Part shown: positions 38,783-48,542 of the stretch, in pieces
How the letters are laid out: each line of letters begins with the position of its first letter
How positions within the stretch are numbered: position 1 is the first letter of the stretch
NCBI RefSeq assembly: GCF_001187865.1
Contig: NZ_LGIT01000009.1
Span: 1,736,001-1,800,000 of the forward strand
Reading direction: 5' to 3'
DNA: 64,000 nt
Origin: Klebsiella sp. RIT-PI-d
Lineage (GTDB): Bacteria; Pseudomonadota; Gammaproteobacteria; Enterobacterales; Enterobacteriaceae
The notes under the pieces: model-generated
Told to the model about the DNA's origin: nothing
What the model saw: the letters and a program-made list of their open reading frames with translations, nothing else
Databases searched by the model: none
Translations under genes and position numbers: made by a program

Positions 38783-40189
38783 ATGAATATATTGTCGCTG
38801 ACTTTCTGTTATTTCTTCTTGTTATTCTTTTTGCTGTACTGGCTGCTGACCGCCTGGCCTCGACTGCAAAATGGCCTTTTACTTATTACCAGCTATGCTT
38901 TTATTGCCTGCTTTTCAGTTAGCTCGGCTGCCACCTTATTAATATATAGTTTATTGATATATATCATCAGTATATTTATTCATAAAACAAATTATCACAG
39001 GGTCGGGTATACGCTGCTCATCATGCTCATTCTGGCCTTTTTTATCACCTTTAAATACTATCCGGCTACGCGTGAAAATCTGCAACTTAGCTTCTATCAG
39101 GCGAACATCAATGTTGATTTGCCGCTGATTGATATTATTGTCCCGCTCGGGCTTTCATTTTATATTTTTCACTCGGTCAGCTATATCGTTTCGATTGCTA
39201 AAAAGGAGTTGCTACCCGCAGGCCTGGTCAATGTGTTGCTGTATATCAGCTTCTTCCCGAGCGTTGTTTGCGGCCCAATCAACCGCGCCAGCCACTTTCT
39301 GCCGCAAATCGAGCGGGAAACACCGCGTAAGTTGAGCAGTATTCGCAGGCCGCTGTGCTTACTGGCGCTGGCCATCGCGAAGTTATTTTTGTGCGGCGCC
39401 TGGCTTGCCGAACGCTATGTTAATGCGGTATTTGACTCGCCGGAAAATGCCACGCCACTGCAACTGCTCGTGGCGATATATGCGTATGCATGGCAGATTT
39501 ACTTTAACTTTTCTGGCTATACCAATCTGGTTACTGCGCTGGCCGCCCTGCTCGGTTTTACACTGCCGGTTAACTTTAACGCTCCCTACGGCGCCCAAAA
39601 CTTACAGATATTCTGGGCGCGCTGGCATATTAGCTTATCGTTGTTTATTCGCGATTATATTTATATCCCACTGGGTGGCAATCGACGCGGTTTTTTACGC
39701 AAGAATATCAATTTGCTGATAGCAATGATCCTCTCCGGCCTGTGGCACGGGACCGGATTTAATTTCGTTCTTTGGGGCGCGATCCATGGCCTCGGGCTGG
39801 TGGGCTTAAATTATAAAAATCGCCTTTATCCGGCACGGCGCAGGGGTCCGCTAATAACGCTGGCCTCGCGCCTGCTGACCTTTCACTTTATCTGCTTTGC
39901 ATGGATATTTTTTCGCGCGACGGATTTCTCAACGGCCTGTGCCATCCTCACGGGCCTCAACCATCTCTCCTTTTCTTCACTAGCATCAGCACCAGAAATA
40001 TCAGCCCTTAGCGTTTTTTTAATCTTCTTTATTGTGTATCCGCAGTTCAATACCTTGAGAATAAAACTCGGTGCGCTGGCCTGCCGAATCCCCTGGTTCT
40101 GGTTTCCGGTCCCGCTGGCGCTGTTCTTAACTACGGTGTTCTTTTTCTCACCTGCGGGTCTGCCGGAGTTTATCTATGCAAACTTTTGA
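38783..40189 (+). CDS. MBOAT-family O-acyltransferase (AlgI-like)
   Basis: Polytopic inner-membrane acyltransferase, 468 aa with about 11 hydrophobic segments. Family signatures: PLGLSFYIFHSVSYIVSIAKKE (120-141), FNFSGYTNLVTALA (241-254, AlgI-type), FWARWHISLSLFIRDYIYIPLGG (277-299) and WHGTGFNFVLWGAIHG, with the invariant histidine at 335. MBOAT proteins of this group pass acetyl from a cytoplasmic donor across the membrane for O-acetylation of exported polymers (alginate AlgI, peptidoglycan PatA, DltB for D-alanine). The next two genes encode SGNH proteins, matching that layout. Substrate unknown. Absent from this position in E. coli K-12, so accessory. It overlaps the next gene by 14 bases. 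Confidence 0.88.
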   Translation: MNILSLTFCYFFLLFFLLYWLLTAWPRLQNGLLLITSYAFIACFSVSSAATLLIYSLLIYIISIFIHKTNYHRVGYTLLIMLILAFFITFKYYPATRENLQLSFYQANINVDLPLIDIIVPLGLSFYIFHSVSYIVSIAKKELLPAGLVNVLLYISFFPSVVCGPINRASHFLPQIERETPRKLSSIRRPLCLLALAIAKLFLCGAWLAERYVNAVFDSPENATPLQLLVAIYAYAWQIYFNFSGYTNLVTALAALLGFTLPVNFNAPYGAQNLQIFWARWHISLSLFIRDYIYIPLGGNRRGFLRKNINLLIAMILSGLWHGTGFNFVLWGAIHGLGLVGLNYKNRLYPARRRGPLITLASRLLTFHFICFAWIFFRATDFSTACAILTGLNHLSFSSLASAPEISALSVFLIFFIVYPQFNTLRIKLGALACRIPWFWFPVPLALFLTTVFFFSPAGLPEFIYANF

Positions 40190-41231
40190 TAATATTTCGC
40201 AGTTTTATAAAGTCTATAAATTTGTCTATATCATGCTCTTCAGCACGCTATTGACCGTCTGGCTTAATCAGCGCTCACTGACGCTTTACTGGCAACAGGA
40301 GTTTCACGAGGATGCCCCGTGGAGCGTGGTCAGGCAGCCGGCATGGCTGGAGGGCGGCAAGATTTTGGCTGCCTTTAATGCCAGCAAAAACGCCTTCACA
40401 GATGCGCTGGACGACACCCCCGACGCGGCCATTTCGCCGCCGCTGCCGCTGCTGGTTGCCGCGCGTATTGTTTCCGCCACTATTGAGACAGCGGTACCGC
40501 CGGTCGCCGCCGCACAACTCGTCCCGGCTGCGTTCGCCCCTGAGCACGACAAAGACCACATCGTGTTAACCGCGCAGGGTAAAGTCTTTTTTGCCGGAGA
40601 TTCGATGATGCAGGGTGTCGCCCCCCACATCATGCTGGCGCTGAATAAACAATATGGCATCCAAAGCATCAATAAAAGTAAACAGAGCACTGGTCTGACG
40701 CTGCCTGGTTTTTTTAACTGGCCGCGCACCATCAGCGAAACGCTGCACGATAATGCAGATATTGAACTGCTGGTGATGTTTTTAGGTCCCAACGATCCGT
40801 GGTCCATGAAACCGGATGGCGGCGGACAATATCTCAAATTCAAAACCCCGGAATGGGAACAGCTGTACCGCAGTCGTATCAATACTATCCTGCAAAGCGC
40901 GCAGCAAAAGCATATTCCCGTGTTATGGATAGGCCCGCCCAATATGCGCAAGAAAGCGCTCTCCGAAGGGGTTGCCTGGCTTGCTACCCTCTACTCTTCA
41001 GCCGTTTCCGACGCCGGGCAATATTATCTTTCGGCCAATGACATTCTGGGTTATCAGGGTGACACCTATTCTGATTATCAGGAAAAGGACGGGCGCAAAC
41101 TTAAGCTCCGCAGCGGTGACGGCATTCACTTTACTCCCTATGCGCAAAAACTGATTGCCGCCAGAGTGCTTTCGATGATTGTCGTTGAAGGCGCAGAAGC
41201 AAAAAAGGAAAACTCCGTTGAACAACCCTAA
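40176..41231 (+). CDS. Membrane-anchored SGNH protein (DUF459-like)
   Basis: 351 aa: one N-terminal membrane segment (about 15-30, FVYIMLFSTLLTVW), an Ala/Pro-rich linker (about 80-125), then a periplasmic SGNH fold. Block I is FFAGDSMMQG with Ser143, block III is FLGPNDPW with Asn206, and block V is GDGIHFTPYAQ with Asp315 and His318, so the full catalytic set is present. The NKSKQSTGLTLPGFFNWP segment is typical of DUF459. Probable role: takes the acyl group from the MBOAT partner and transfers it to, or removes it from, an envelope glycan, comparable to AlgJ/PatB. It overlaps both neighbours by 14 bases. Confidence 0.82.
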   Translation: MQTFDNISQFYKVYKFVYIMLFSTLLTVWLNQRSLTLYWQQEFHEDAPWSVVRQPAWLEGGKILAAFNASKNAFTDALDDTPDAAISPPLPLLVAARIVSATIETAVPPVAAAQLVPAAFAPEHDKDHIVLTAQGKVFFAGDSMMQGVAPHIMLALNKQYGIQSINKSKQSTGLTLPGFFNWPRTISETLHDNADIELLVMFLGPNDPWSMKPDGGGQYLKFKTPEWEQLYRSRINTILQSAQQKHIPVLWIGPPNMRKKALSEGVAWLATLYSSAVSDAGQYYLSANDILGYQGDTYSDYQEKDGRKLKLRSGDGIHFTPYAQKLIAARVLSMIVVEGAEAKKENSVEQP

Positions 41232-42435
41232 AATTTTACGGCTTTATCGACCACTGATCCTGCTGTTAAGCCTGCTGCTCATGCTTTCATGTAAAGACGT
41301 CGCGAATCAAAACACCCTGAAACCGGCAAAACCGGCGCATAAAACGGCGAGCCGAAACCCGTTAGCTTCCTTCGGTAATAAAAGTCTTCATCGCCTGGCT
41401 GATAAGCTGCTGGTCAATAAACAGAGCGTGCACATTCTGCAACTTGGCGACTCGCATACTGCGGCTGATATTTTTACCGGCCAACTGCGACTGCGCTTTC
41501 AGCAACGCTTTGGCGACGGTGGCCCCGGAATGGTCAGCCCGATGACCGTAGCCGGTCAGCGCAGCAACGTAGTCAGTTTCAGCAGGCCGGGCAAATTCTG
41601 GCAGCTTTATTCAACGCGGACAGATGCGCGCCAGGATTTTCCATTTACCGGGCTGATTGCCCAGCCGTTACAGAGTCCAGCGCCGGTGAGCCTGAACATG
41701 AAAGATGACAATAGCGGGCATTATCGTATTCGCGCACTGTATAAATCCTCCGCAATCAGTGCGCTGTCACTGACACACAACGGCGTTATGGTACTGCCAG
41801 ACACACAGGATCGCTGGCAGTTCTCCGACGCCAGACAGATCACGTTTCCCCTGAATGTTACATTCAGGGGTCAGAAGCAGCTTCAACTGGGCGGCTGGTT
41901 CATCTCCTCCCTGCGCCCGGGCGTGATTTTCTCTGCAACAGGGATTAACGGAGCCACGCTTTCGGCATGGAAAAAATGGCAATCTGACTGGCTCGTCCCT
42001 CTGGCAGCGCTAAAACCCGATATGGTAATCATGGCCTACGGCACTAACGAAGCATTTAATGACCAGCTCGACCCCGATCTCTACCGGCATCAGCTGGAAG
42101 AACGGCTCATTCAGATCCGCGAGGCTATGCCCGATACCGCGATCCTGCTCATTAGCCCGCCTGACAGTATAAAAAATAAAGCGCAATCTGCGTGTAGCAC
42201 GCGTGAGCCGGTGAGTCTGATGAAAGTGATACAGATCCAGAAAGAGGTTGCCGAACAGCAACAGATCCTTTTCTGGGACTGGCGCGCATATATGGGTGGC
42301 GCATGTTCAATGGAGCGCTGGTCTGCGGAAGATAAGGCCCGGCCTGATATGATACATCTCTCCGCTGCAGGATATAAAAAGAGCGCCGATGCCCTTTTCG
42401 GGCAACTGATTACGCTACTTAAGCAGGCGCAATAA
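41218..42435 (+). CDS. SGNH/GDSL-type lipoprotein
   Basis: 405 aa from a TTG start at 41218, chosen because AGGA lies 8 bases upstream, it gives a clean signal peptide, and it reproduces the 14-base overlap of the previous junction; another TTG 13 codons upstream lacks these. Lipobox LMLSC with Cys25 marks a lipoprotein, with Lys26 not Asp after the Cys, so outer-membrane sorting is likely. SGNH motifs: LQLGDSHTAAD with Ser79, AYGTNEAF with Asn277, DMIHLSAAGY with Asp377 and His380. An inserted beta-rich region separates blocks I and III, as in AlgX-like proteins. Proposed second transferase or esterase of the module; substrate unknown. Confidence 0.82.
   Translation: MNNPKILRLYRPLILLLSLLLMLSCKDVANQNTLKPAKPAHKTASRNPLASFGNKSLHRLADKLLVNKQSVHILQLGDSHTAADIFTGQLRLRFQQRFGDGGPGMVSPMTVAGQRSNVVSFSRPGKFWQLYSTRTDARQDFPFTGLIAQPLQSPAPVSLNMKDDNSGHYRIRALYKSSAISALSLTHNGVMVLPDTQDRWQFSDARQITFPLNVTFRGQKQLQLGGWFISSLRPGVIFSATGINGATLSAWKKWQSDWLVPLAALKPDMVIMAYGTNEAFNDQLDPDLYRHQLEERLIQIREAMPDTAILLISPPDSIKNKAQSACSTREPVSLMKVIQIQKEVAEQQQILFWDWRAYMGGACSMERWSAEDKARPDMIHLSAAGYKKSADALFGQLITLLKQAQ
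41848..41870. repeat. Perfect hairpin inside the SGNH lipoprotein gene
   Basis: Arms CCCCTGAATG and CATTCAGGGG with a 3-base loop, within the coding frame (encodes roughly PLNVTFRG). Strong, compact RNA hairpin potential in mid-gene; no T-run follows. Confidence 0.7.
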
Positions 42436-42521
42436 AGCGCTGACCCGCACCGCCGGGCTTGCAGCTGTGCTGACATTTCGCTAAAGTCGCCCCCCTTCTT
42501 CACCGGCATGGGGATTTACGC

Positions 42522-43874
42522 GTGTTTATCGGATTTGACTACGGTACGGCAAACTGTTCGGTGGCTGTGATGCGCGAGGGTGCGCCACAGCTGCTGACAA
42601 TGGAAAATGGCAGTACTCTTCTCCCCTCGATGCTTAGCGCACCCACGCGTGAAGCGGTCAGCGAGTGGCTTTACCGTCATCATGATGTTCCGGCGACGCC
42701 GGGTGAAACGCAGGCGCTGCTGCGCCGCGCCATGAATTATAATCGCGATGAAGATATTGATGTCCTGCCGGGCAGTGTTCAATTCGGCCTGGCCTCATTG
42801 CATCAGTACGTTGACGACCCACAAGAAGTTTACTTCGTTAAATCGCCCAAATCCTTCCTCGGTGCCAGCGGACTGAAACCTCAGCAGATCGCCCTGTTTG
42901 AAGATCTGGTCTGCTCAATGATGCTGCATATTCGCAAGCAGGCTGAAAGCCAGCTGAGCGAAACCATAACTCAGGCCGTTATTGGTCGGCCAATCAACTT
43001 CCAGGGGTTAGGCGGCGATGACGCTAATACCCAGGCCCAGGGCATTCTTGAGCGTGCGGCTCACCGCGCAGGGTTTCAGGATGTTGTGTTCCAGTATGAG
43101 CCGGTCGCAGCAGGTCTGGATTTTGAAGCCACCCTGCAAGAAGAGAAACGCGTGCTGGTAGTCGATATCGGCGGCGGGACTACCGACTGCTCGCTGCTGC
43201 TGATGGGGCCACAATGGCGTCATCGACGCGATCGTGATGGCAGCCTGCTGGGGCATAGCGGCTGTCGCATTGGCGGCAACGATCTGGATATTGCGCTGGC
43301 ATTTAAAAGCCTGATGCCGCTGCTGGGGCTGGGCGGTGAGACCGAAAAAGGCATCGCCCTGCCGATCCTGCCGTGGTGGAACGCGGTGGCGATTAACGAT
43401 GTTCCGGCACAGAGTGATTTCTACAGCAGCGCCAATGGTCGTATGCTTAACGATCTGGTGCGTGATGCCCGCGACGGCGATAAAGTTGCGCTGTTGCTGA
43501 AAGTCTGGAAACAGCGCCTGAGCTATCGTCTGGTACGCAGTGCCGAAGAACACAAAATTGCCCTCTCGCAAAGTGCGCACACGCTGGCGACGCTGCCTTT
43601 TATCAGCGACGATCTGGCCACCGCCATTACCCGCCAGGAGCTGGAAACGGCGCTCAGTCAGCCGCTCGCCCGCATACTGGAGCAGGTGCATCTGGCGCTG
43701 GACAATGCCCAGGAGAAACCGGACGTTATTTATCTGACCGGCGGCAGCGCCCGCTCTCCGCTGATCAAAAAAGCGCTTGCCGGGTATTTACCGGGAATTC
43801 CGGTTGCCGGCGGCGATGATTTCGGTTCGGTAACAGCAGGGCTGGCACGCTGGGCAGAGGTGATGTTCAGGTAA
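42522..43874 (+). CDS. yegD: YegD, Hsp70-like ATPase
   Basis: Actin/Hsp70-superfamily ATPase of unknown client; lacks the C-terminal peptide-binding region of DnaK. 450 aa, same as E. coli, from a GTG start. Phosphate 1 loop FIGFDYGTANCSVAV at the N-terminus, VKSPKSFLGASGLKPQQ, phosphate 2 loop VLVVDIGGGTTDCSLLLMG and adenosine loop YLTGGSARSPLIKKAL are seen. Conserved across enteric bacteria beside alkA or mdtA; here the SGNH module separates it from alkA. Confidence 0.94.
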   Translation: MFIGFDYGTANCSVAVMREGAPQLLTMENGSTLLPSMLSAPTREAVSEWLYRHHDVPATPGETQALLRRAMNYNRDEDIDVLPGSVQFGLASLHQYVDDPQEVYFVKSPKSFLGASGLKPQQIALFEDLVCSMMLHIRKQAESQLSETITQAVIGRPINFQGLGGDDANTQAQGILERAAHRAGFQDVVFQYEPVAAGLDFEATLQEEKRVLVVDIGGGTTDCSLLLMGPQWRHRRDRDGSLLGHSGCRIGGNDLDIALAFKSLMPLLGLGGETEKGIALPILPWWNAVAINDVPAQSDFYSSANGRMLNDLVRDARDGDKVALLLKVWKQRLSYRLVRSAEEHKIALSQSAHTLATLPFISDDLATAITRQELETALSQPLARILEQVHLALDNAQEKPDVIYLTGGSARSPLIKKALAGYLPGIPVAGGDDFGSVTAGLARWAEVMFR

Positions 43875-43915
43875 AGAACTTACCCGGTGACCTGCCTCGA
43901 CGGGTGATTTACCTG

Positions 43916-44014
43916 GGCCGCAATAGGTCTGGCGGCGCTACGCTTGTACAGGCCTATAAATGACGAATACTATTCAGTCTTCGCAAGCCGGGTAAGGCGA
44001 AGCCGCCACCCGGC
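43916..44014. repeat. REP/BIME-like element
   Basis: 43987-44014 is a REP palindrome with GCCGGGTAAGGCG and CGCCACCCGGC arms. A degenerate partner with CTGGCGGCGCTACGCTTGT and AGGCCTAT lies at about 43930-43960. It occupies most of the yegD-mdtA gap (43875-44193), where I see no gene. Confidence 0.8.
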
Positions 44015-44112
44015 AAAACGGCAGCCACTCTTGCAGCGTCAGGTGCCTGTTTTACCGCCAGAAAAGGGTTTCATACTTCCCCGCATTCAGACTATTCCTT
44101 CTTATCTTTCAT

Positions 44113-44130
44113 AGTTCCTCCATTTTTGCA
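44113..44130 (+). promoter_or_regulatory. Candidate BaeR box upstream of mdtA
   Basis: AGTTCCTCCATTTTTGCA resembles the published BaeR site (TTTTTCTCCATNATTGGC): CTCCAT and the following T/G positions agree, the ends less so. It lies about 65 bases before the mdtA start, a suitable activator position. Confidence 0.45.
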
Positions 44131-44193
44131 GGTCGCTGCCTGACTAAACTAGTATTATTCCGCGACCCGCTTCAGGATGAGACGTTTATAACA

Positions 44194-45420
44194 ATGAAAG
44201 GCAGTAACAAAGCCCGCTGGGCAACAGCGCTAATCGTGATCCTTGCGGCCATTGCCGCCCTCTGGTTGTGGCATAGCCGCGCGCCATCCGAAACGCCCTC
44301 TGCGGCACGTACTGCGCCAGCCGGCGGTGGACGTCACGCGCAGCTGGCCCCGGTACAGGCCGCGACGGCGACCAGCGAGTCGGTTCCGCGCTATCTTTCC
44401 GGACTGGGTACGATTACTGCCGCCAACACGGTGACGGTACGTAGCCGGGTGGACGGGCAGTTACTGGCAATCCATTTTAAAGAAGGCCAGCAGGTCAAAG
44501 CAGGCGATTTACTGGCGGAGATCGATCCCAGCGCTTTTAACGTGGCGCTGGCACAGGCTCAGGGCCAACTGGCCAAAGATCGGGCCACGCTTGCCAACGC
44601 CCGGCGCGACCTGGCGCGCTACCAACAGCTGGTGAAAACCAATGTTATTTCGCGTCAGGAGATGGATGCGCAGCAGGCGCTGGTCAGTGAAACAGAGGGC
44701 ACGCTGAAGGCGGATGAAGCCAGCGTCGCCAGCGCACAGCTTCAGGTGACATGGAGCAAGATCACCGCGCCGGTTGACGGACGCGCAGGCCTTAAACAGG
44801 TCGATATTGGTAATCAAATCTCCAGCGGCGATACCACAGGGATCGTCGTCCTGACGCAAACCCATCCTATTGATCTGGTGTTTACCCTGCCCGAAGGCAA
44901 TATTGCCACCATTGTCCAGGCGCAGAAGTCCGGGAAAACGCTGCCGGTGGAAGCGTGGGATCGCACCAATAAGCAGAAACTGAGCAGCGGAACGTTACTT
45001 AGCCTCGACAACCAAATTGATGCCACCACCGGGACCATTAAACTTAAAGCGCGTTTTGACAACCAGGATGATGCGCTGTTTCCCAACCAGTTTGTTAACG
45101 CCCGTCTGCTGGTCGATACTCAGCAAGATGCCGTGGTGATCCCCACCGCCGCACTGCAAATGGGTAACGAAGGTAACTTTGTCTGGGTGGTGAATGCAGA
45201 AAATAAAGTCAGCAAGCACACCGTAGTACCCGGTATTCAGGATAGCCTGAAAGTGGTGATTACTGACGGGCTGTCAGCCGGTGACCGGGTCGTCACCGAC
45301 GGTATTGATCGCCTGACAGAGGGGGCGAAGGTTGAGGTCGTTGAAGCTCAGGGCGCGCCCGCTGCGGCCGCTGAAAAACCCACCAGCCGCGAGTACGGTA
45401 AAAAAGGAGTACGCTCCTGA
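44194..45420 (+). CDS. mdtA: MdtA, RND periplasmic adaptor
   Basis: Membrane-fusion protein linking MdtB/MdtC to TolC for export of bile salts, novobiocin and other compounds. 408 aa (E. coli 415). N-terminal membrane anchor at about 10-27, then the HlyD/RND adaptor domains: [31 protein letters not shown] lipoyl half, a coiled-coil hairpin (about 100-170), [10 protein letters not shown] second lipoyl half, and beta-barrel [10 protein letters not shown]. Its last base is shared with the mdtB start, so the genes are coupled. Confidence 0.96.
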   Translation: MKGSNKARWATALIVILAAIAALWLWHSRAPSETPSAARTAPAGGGRHAQLAPVQAATATSESVPRYLSGLGTITAANTVTVRSRVDGQLLAIHFKEGQQVKAGDLLAEIDPSAFNVALAQAQGQLAKDRATLANARRDLARYQQLVKTNVISRQEMDAQQALVSETEGTLKADEASVASAQLQVTWSKITAPVDGRAGLKQVDIGNQISSGDTTGIVVLTQTHPIDLVFTLPEGNIATIVQAQKSGKTLPVEAWDRTNKQKLSSGTLLSLDNQIDATTGTIKLKARFDNQDDALFPNQFVNARLLVDTQQDAVVIPTAALQMGNEGNFVWVVNAENKVSKHTVVPGIQDSLKVVITDGLSAGDRVVTDGIDRLTEGAKVEVVEAQGAPAAAAEKPTSREYGKKGVRS

Positions 45421-48400
45421 TGCAGGTGTCACCTCCCCGTGCCAGTGGCGGTCCTTCCCGTCTTTTTATTCTGCGCCCGGTCGCCACAACGCTGTTGATG
45501 GTGGCGATCATGATTGCCGGGATCATCGGCTATCGCTTTTTGCCAGTTTCCGCTCTGCCGGAAGTGGATTATCCCACCATTCAGGTGGTGACACTCTATC
45601 CCGGGGCCAGCCCGGATGTGGTGACATCAGCCATTACCGCCCCGCTTGAGCGTCAGTTTGGTCAAATGTCGGGCCTTAAACAGATGTCTTCGCAAAGCTC
45701 CGGCGGCGCATCGGTAGTAACGCTTCAGTTCCAGCTGACTCTGCCGCTGGACGTTGCCGAGCAGGAAGTGCAGGCGGCGATCAATGCCGCTACCAATTTG
45801 CTGCCGGACGATTTACCTAACCCGCCGGTCTACAGCAAAGTCAACCCGGCAGACCCGCCGATCATGACCCTTGCAGTAACCTCTTCTGCCCTGCCGATGA
45901 CCCAGGTCGAAGATATGGTTGAAACGCGGGTGGCGCAGAAAATATCCCAGGTGTCAGGCGTCGGCCTGGTGACGCTGGCGGGCGGTCAGCGCCCGGCCGT
46001 TCGCGTCAAGCTTAACGCCCAGGCCATTGCCGCGCTGGGTCTGACCAGCGAAACCGTGCGCACCGCCATTACCAGCGCGAACGTCAACTCAGCTAAAGGC
46101 AGTCTTGATGGCCCAACCCGGGCAATCACGCTCTCCGCTAACGATCAAATGCAAAATGCGGAAGATTATCGTCGCCTGATTATTGCTTATCAGAATGGCG
46201 CGGCGATCCGTCTTGGCGATGTGGCGACCATCGAACAGGGGGCGGAAAATAGCTGGCTTGGCGCGTGGGCAAATAAAGAGCAGGCGATTGTGATGAACGT
46301 CCAGCGTCAGCCGGGAGCCAATATTATCGACACTGCGGGCAGCATTCGACAGATGCTGCCGCAGCTGACCGAAAGTCTGCCTAAATCCGTGCAGGTAAAC
46401 GTGCTCTCGGATCGCACCACCAATATCAGCGCCTCCGTTAGCGATACCCAGTTTGAGCTGATGCTGGCAATTGCGCTGGTGGTAATGATTATTTATCTGT
46501 TCCTGCGCAACGTCCCGGCGACGATCATTCCCGGCGTGGCAGTGCCGCTGTCGCTGGTCGGCACCTTCGCGGTAATGGTGTTTCTCGACTTCTCGATTAA
46601 CAACCTGACGCTGATGGCGCTGACTATCGCCACCGGCTTTGTGGTTGATGATGCGATTGTGGTTATCGAGAATATCTCCCGCTACATCGAGAAAGGCGAA
46701 AAACCGATGGCCGCGGCGTTAAAAGGTGCGGGTGAGATTGGCTTTACCATTATTTCCCTGACCTTCTCGCTAATTGCGGTGCTGATCCCGCTGCTGTTTA
46801 TGGGCGATATCGTTGGACGCCTGTTCCGTGAATTTGCCGTAACCCTGGCGGTGGCCATCCTTATTTCGGCCGTTGTGTCGTTGACGCTCACCCCCATGAT
46901 GTGCGCGCGAATGCTAAGCGCAGAGTCTCTGCGTAAGCAGAATCGTTTCTCACGCGCCAGCGAGCGCTTTTTTGAACGGGTGATTGCCGCTTACGGTCGT
47001 GGCTTAACAAAAGTACTGAATCATCCGTGGCTGACGCTGAGCGTGGCGCTCACCACGCTGGTGCTGTCGGTGCTGCTGTGGGTTTTTATTCCTAAAGGTT
47101 TCTTTCCGATCCAGGATAACGGCATTATTCAGGGCACGCTCCAGGCACCACAGTCGGCATCATTCGCCAGCATGGCGCAGCGCCAGCGGCAGGTCGCCGA
47201 TGCCATCCTGCAGGATCCGGCAGTAGAGAGCTTAACCACCTTTGTTGGCGTTGACGGCACTAATCCGTCGCTTAACAGCGCGCGTCTGCAAATTAACCTG
47301 AAGCCGCTGGAGGATCGCGATGACCGGGTGCAAACCGTCATTAGCCGCCTACAGCAGGCGGCAGGCCGTGTGCCGGGCGCTGAACTCTATTTGCAACCGA
47401 CCCAGGATCTCACCATTGATACGACCGTCAGTCGCACCCAGTATCAGTTCACGTTACAGGCAACGTCGCTGGATGCGCTAAGCCACTGGGTACCGCTGCT
47501 GATGACGCGTCTCCAGTCGCAGCCGGCGCTGGCCGATGTCAGCAGCGACTGGCAGGATAAAGGCCTGGTGGCATACGTGAATGTGGATCGCGATAGCGCC
47601 AGCCGCCTCGGCATTAGTATGGCTGATATCGATAATGCGCTGTATAACGCATTTGGTCAGCGCCTGATCTCGACAATTTACACCCAGGCGAATCAGTATC
47701 GGGTGGTGCTGGAGCACAATACCGACAACACGCCGGGGCTGGCGGCACTGGACGGTATCCGCCTCACCAGCAGCGACGGCGGCATGGTGCCGCTGAATTC
47801 GATTGCCAGGGTTGAACAACGTTTTGCGCCACTGTCGATTAATCACCTCGATCAGTTTCCGGTGACTACCATCTCGTTTAATGTGGCGTCTGGTCATTCA
47901 CTGGGCGATGCGGTTGAGGCGATTACCGCTGCGGAGCAAGAACTGAGCCTGCCTGCGGATATCACTACCCAGTTTCAGGGCAGCACCCTGGCGTTCCAGT
48001 CGGCGCTGGGCAGTACGGTATGGCTGATTGTAGCTGCGGTGGTGGCCATGTACATCGTACTTGGCGTGCTGTATGAAAGCTTTATTCATCCCATCACGAT
48101 CCTCTCAACCCTCCCGACAGCAGGCGTCGGCGCGCTCCTGTCGCTGTGGCTGGCGGGTAGCGAGCTGGATATCATCGCCATTATCGGCATCATACTGCTG
48201 ATCGGCATTGTGAAAAAGAATGCGATCATGATGATTGACTTCGCGCTGGCCGCCGAGCGTGAACAGGGCATGACCCCGCGCGACGCCATTTATCAGGCCT
48301 GTCTGCTGCGCTTCAGGCCGATTCTGATGACCACCCTGGCGGCGCTGCTCGGGGCGCTGCCATTAATGCTCAGTACCGGAGTCGGCGCTGAATTGCGACG

Positions 48401-48542
48401 TCCGCTAGGGATTGGGATGGTCGGCGGCCTGCTGGTCAGTCAGGTGCTGACGCTGTTTACCACGCCGGTCATTTACCTGCTGTTTGATCGTCTCTCACTC
48501 TGGTTGCGCAGTCGGCTCCCGCAGCGTAATGAGGAGGCGTAG
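45420..48542 (+). CDS. mdtB: MdtB, RND efflux pump subunit
   Basis: Inner-membrane proton-driven RND transporter; forms a mixed trimer with MdtC (reported as two MdtB to one MdtC). 1040 aa, same as E. coli. The N-terminal [39 protein letters not shown] is the HAE1-type opening. TM4 has [26 protein letters not shown] with the paired Asp of the proton relay. The C-terminal half repeats the fold ([36 protein letters not shown]). Directly abuts mdtC. Confidence 0.97.
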   Translation: MQVSPPRASGGPSRLFILRPVATTLLMVAIMIAGIIGYRFLPVSALPEVDYPTIQVVTLYPGASPDVVTSAITAPLERQFGQMSGLKQMSSQSSGGASVVTLQFQLTLPLDVAEQEVQAAINAATNLLPDDLPNPPVYSKVNPADPPIMTLAVTSSALPMTQVEDMVETRVAQKISQVSGVGLVTLAGGQRPAVRVKLNAQAIAALGLTSETVRTAITSANVNSAKGSLDGPTRAITLSANDQMQNAEDYRRLIIAYQNGAAIRLGDVATIEQGAENSWLGAWANKEQAIVMNVQRQPGANIIDTAGSIRQMLPQLTESLPKSVQVNVLSDRTTNISASVSDTQFELMLAIALVVMIIYLFLRNVPATIIPGVAVPLSLVGTFAVMVFLDFSINNLTLMALTIATGFVVDDAIVVIENISRYIEKGEKPMAAALKGAGEIGFTIISLTFSLIAVLIPLLFMGDIVGRLFREFAVTLAVAILISAVVSLTLTPMMCARMLSAESLRKQNRFSRASERFFERVIAAYGRGLTKVLNHPWLTLSVALTTLVLSVLLWVFIPKGFFPIQDNGIIQGTLQAPQSASFASMAQRQRQVADAILQDPAVESLTTFVGVDGTNPSLNSARLQINLKPLEDRDDRVQTVISRLQQAAGRVPGAELYLQPTQDLTIDTTVSRTQYQFTLQATSLDALSHWVPLLMTRLQSQPALADVSSDWQDKGLVAYVNVDRDSASRLGISMADIDNALYNAFGQRLISTIYTQANQYRVVLEHNTDNTPGLAALDGIRLTSSDGGMVPLNSIARVEQRFAPLSINHLDQFPVTTISFNVASGHSLGDAVEAITAAEQELSLPADITTQFQGSTLAFQSALGSTVWLIVAAVVAMYIVLGVLYESFIHPITILSTLPTAGVGALLSLWLAGSELDIIAIIGIILLIGIVKKNAIMMIDFALAAEREQGMTPRDAIYQACLLRFRPILMTTLAALLGALPLMLSTGVGAELRRPLGIGMVGGLLVSQVLTLFTTPVIYLLFDRLSLWLRSRLPQRNEEA

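Noticed and set aside
43008-43691. 227-codon minus-strand open frame opposite yegD
   Set aside because: Shadow of yegD; no start signal or family features.
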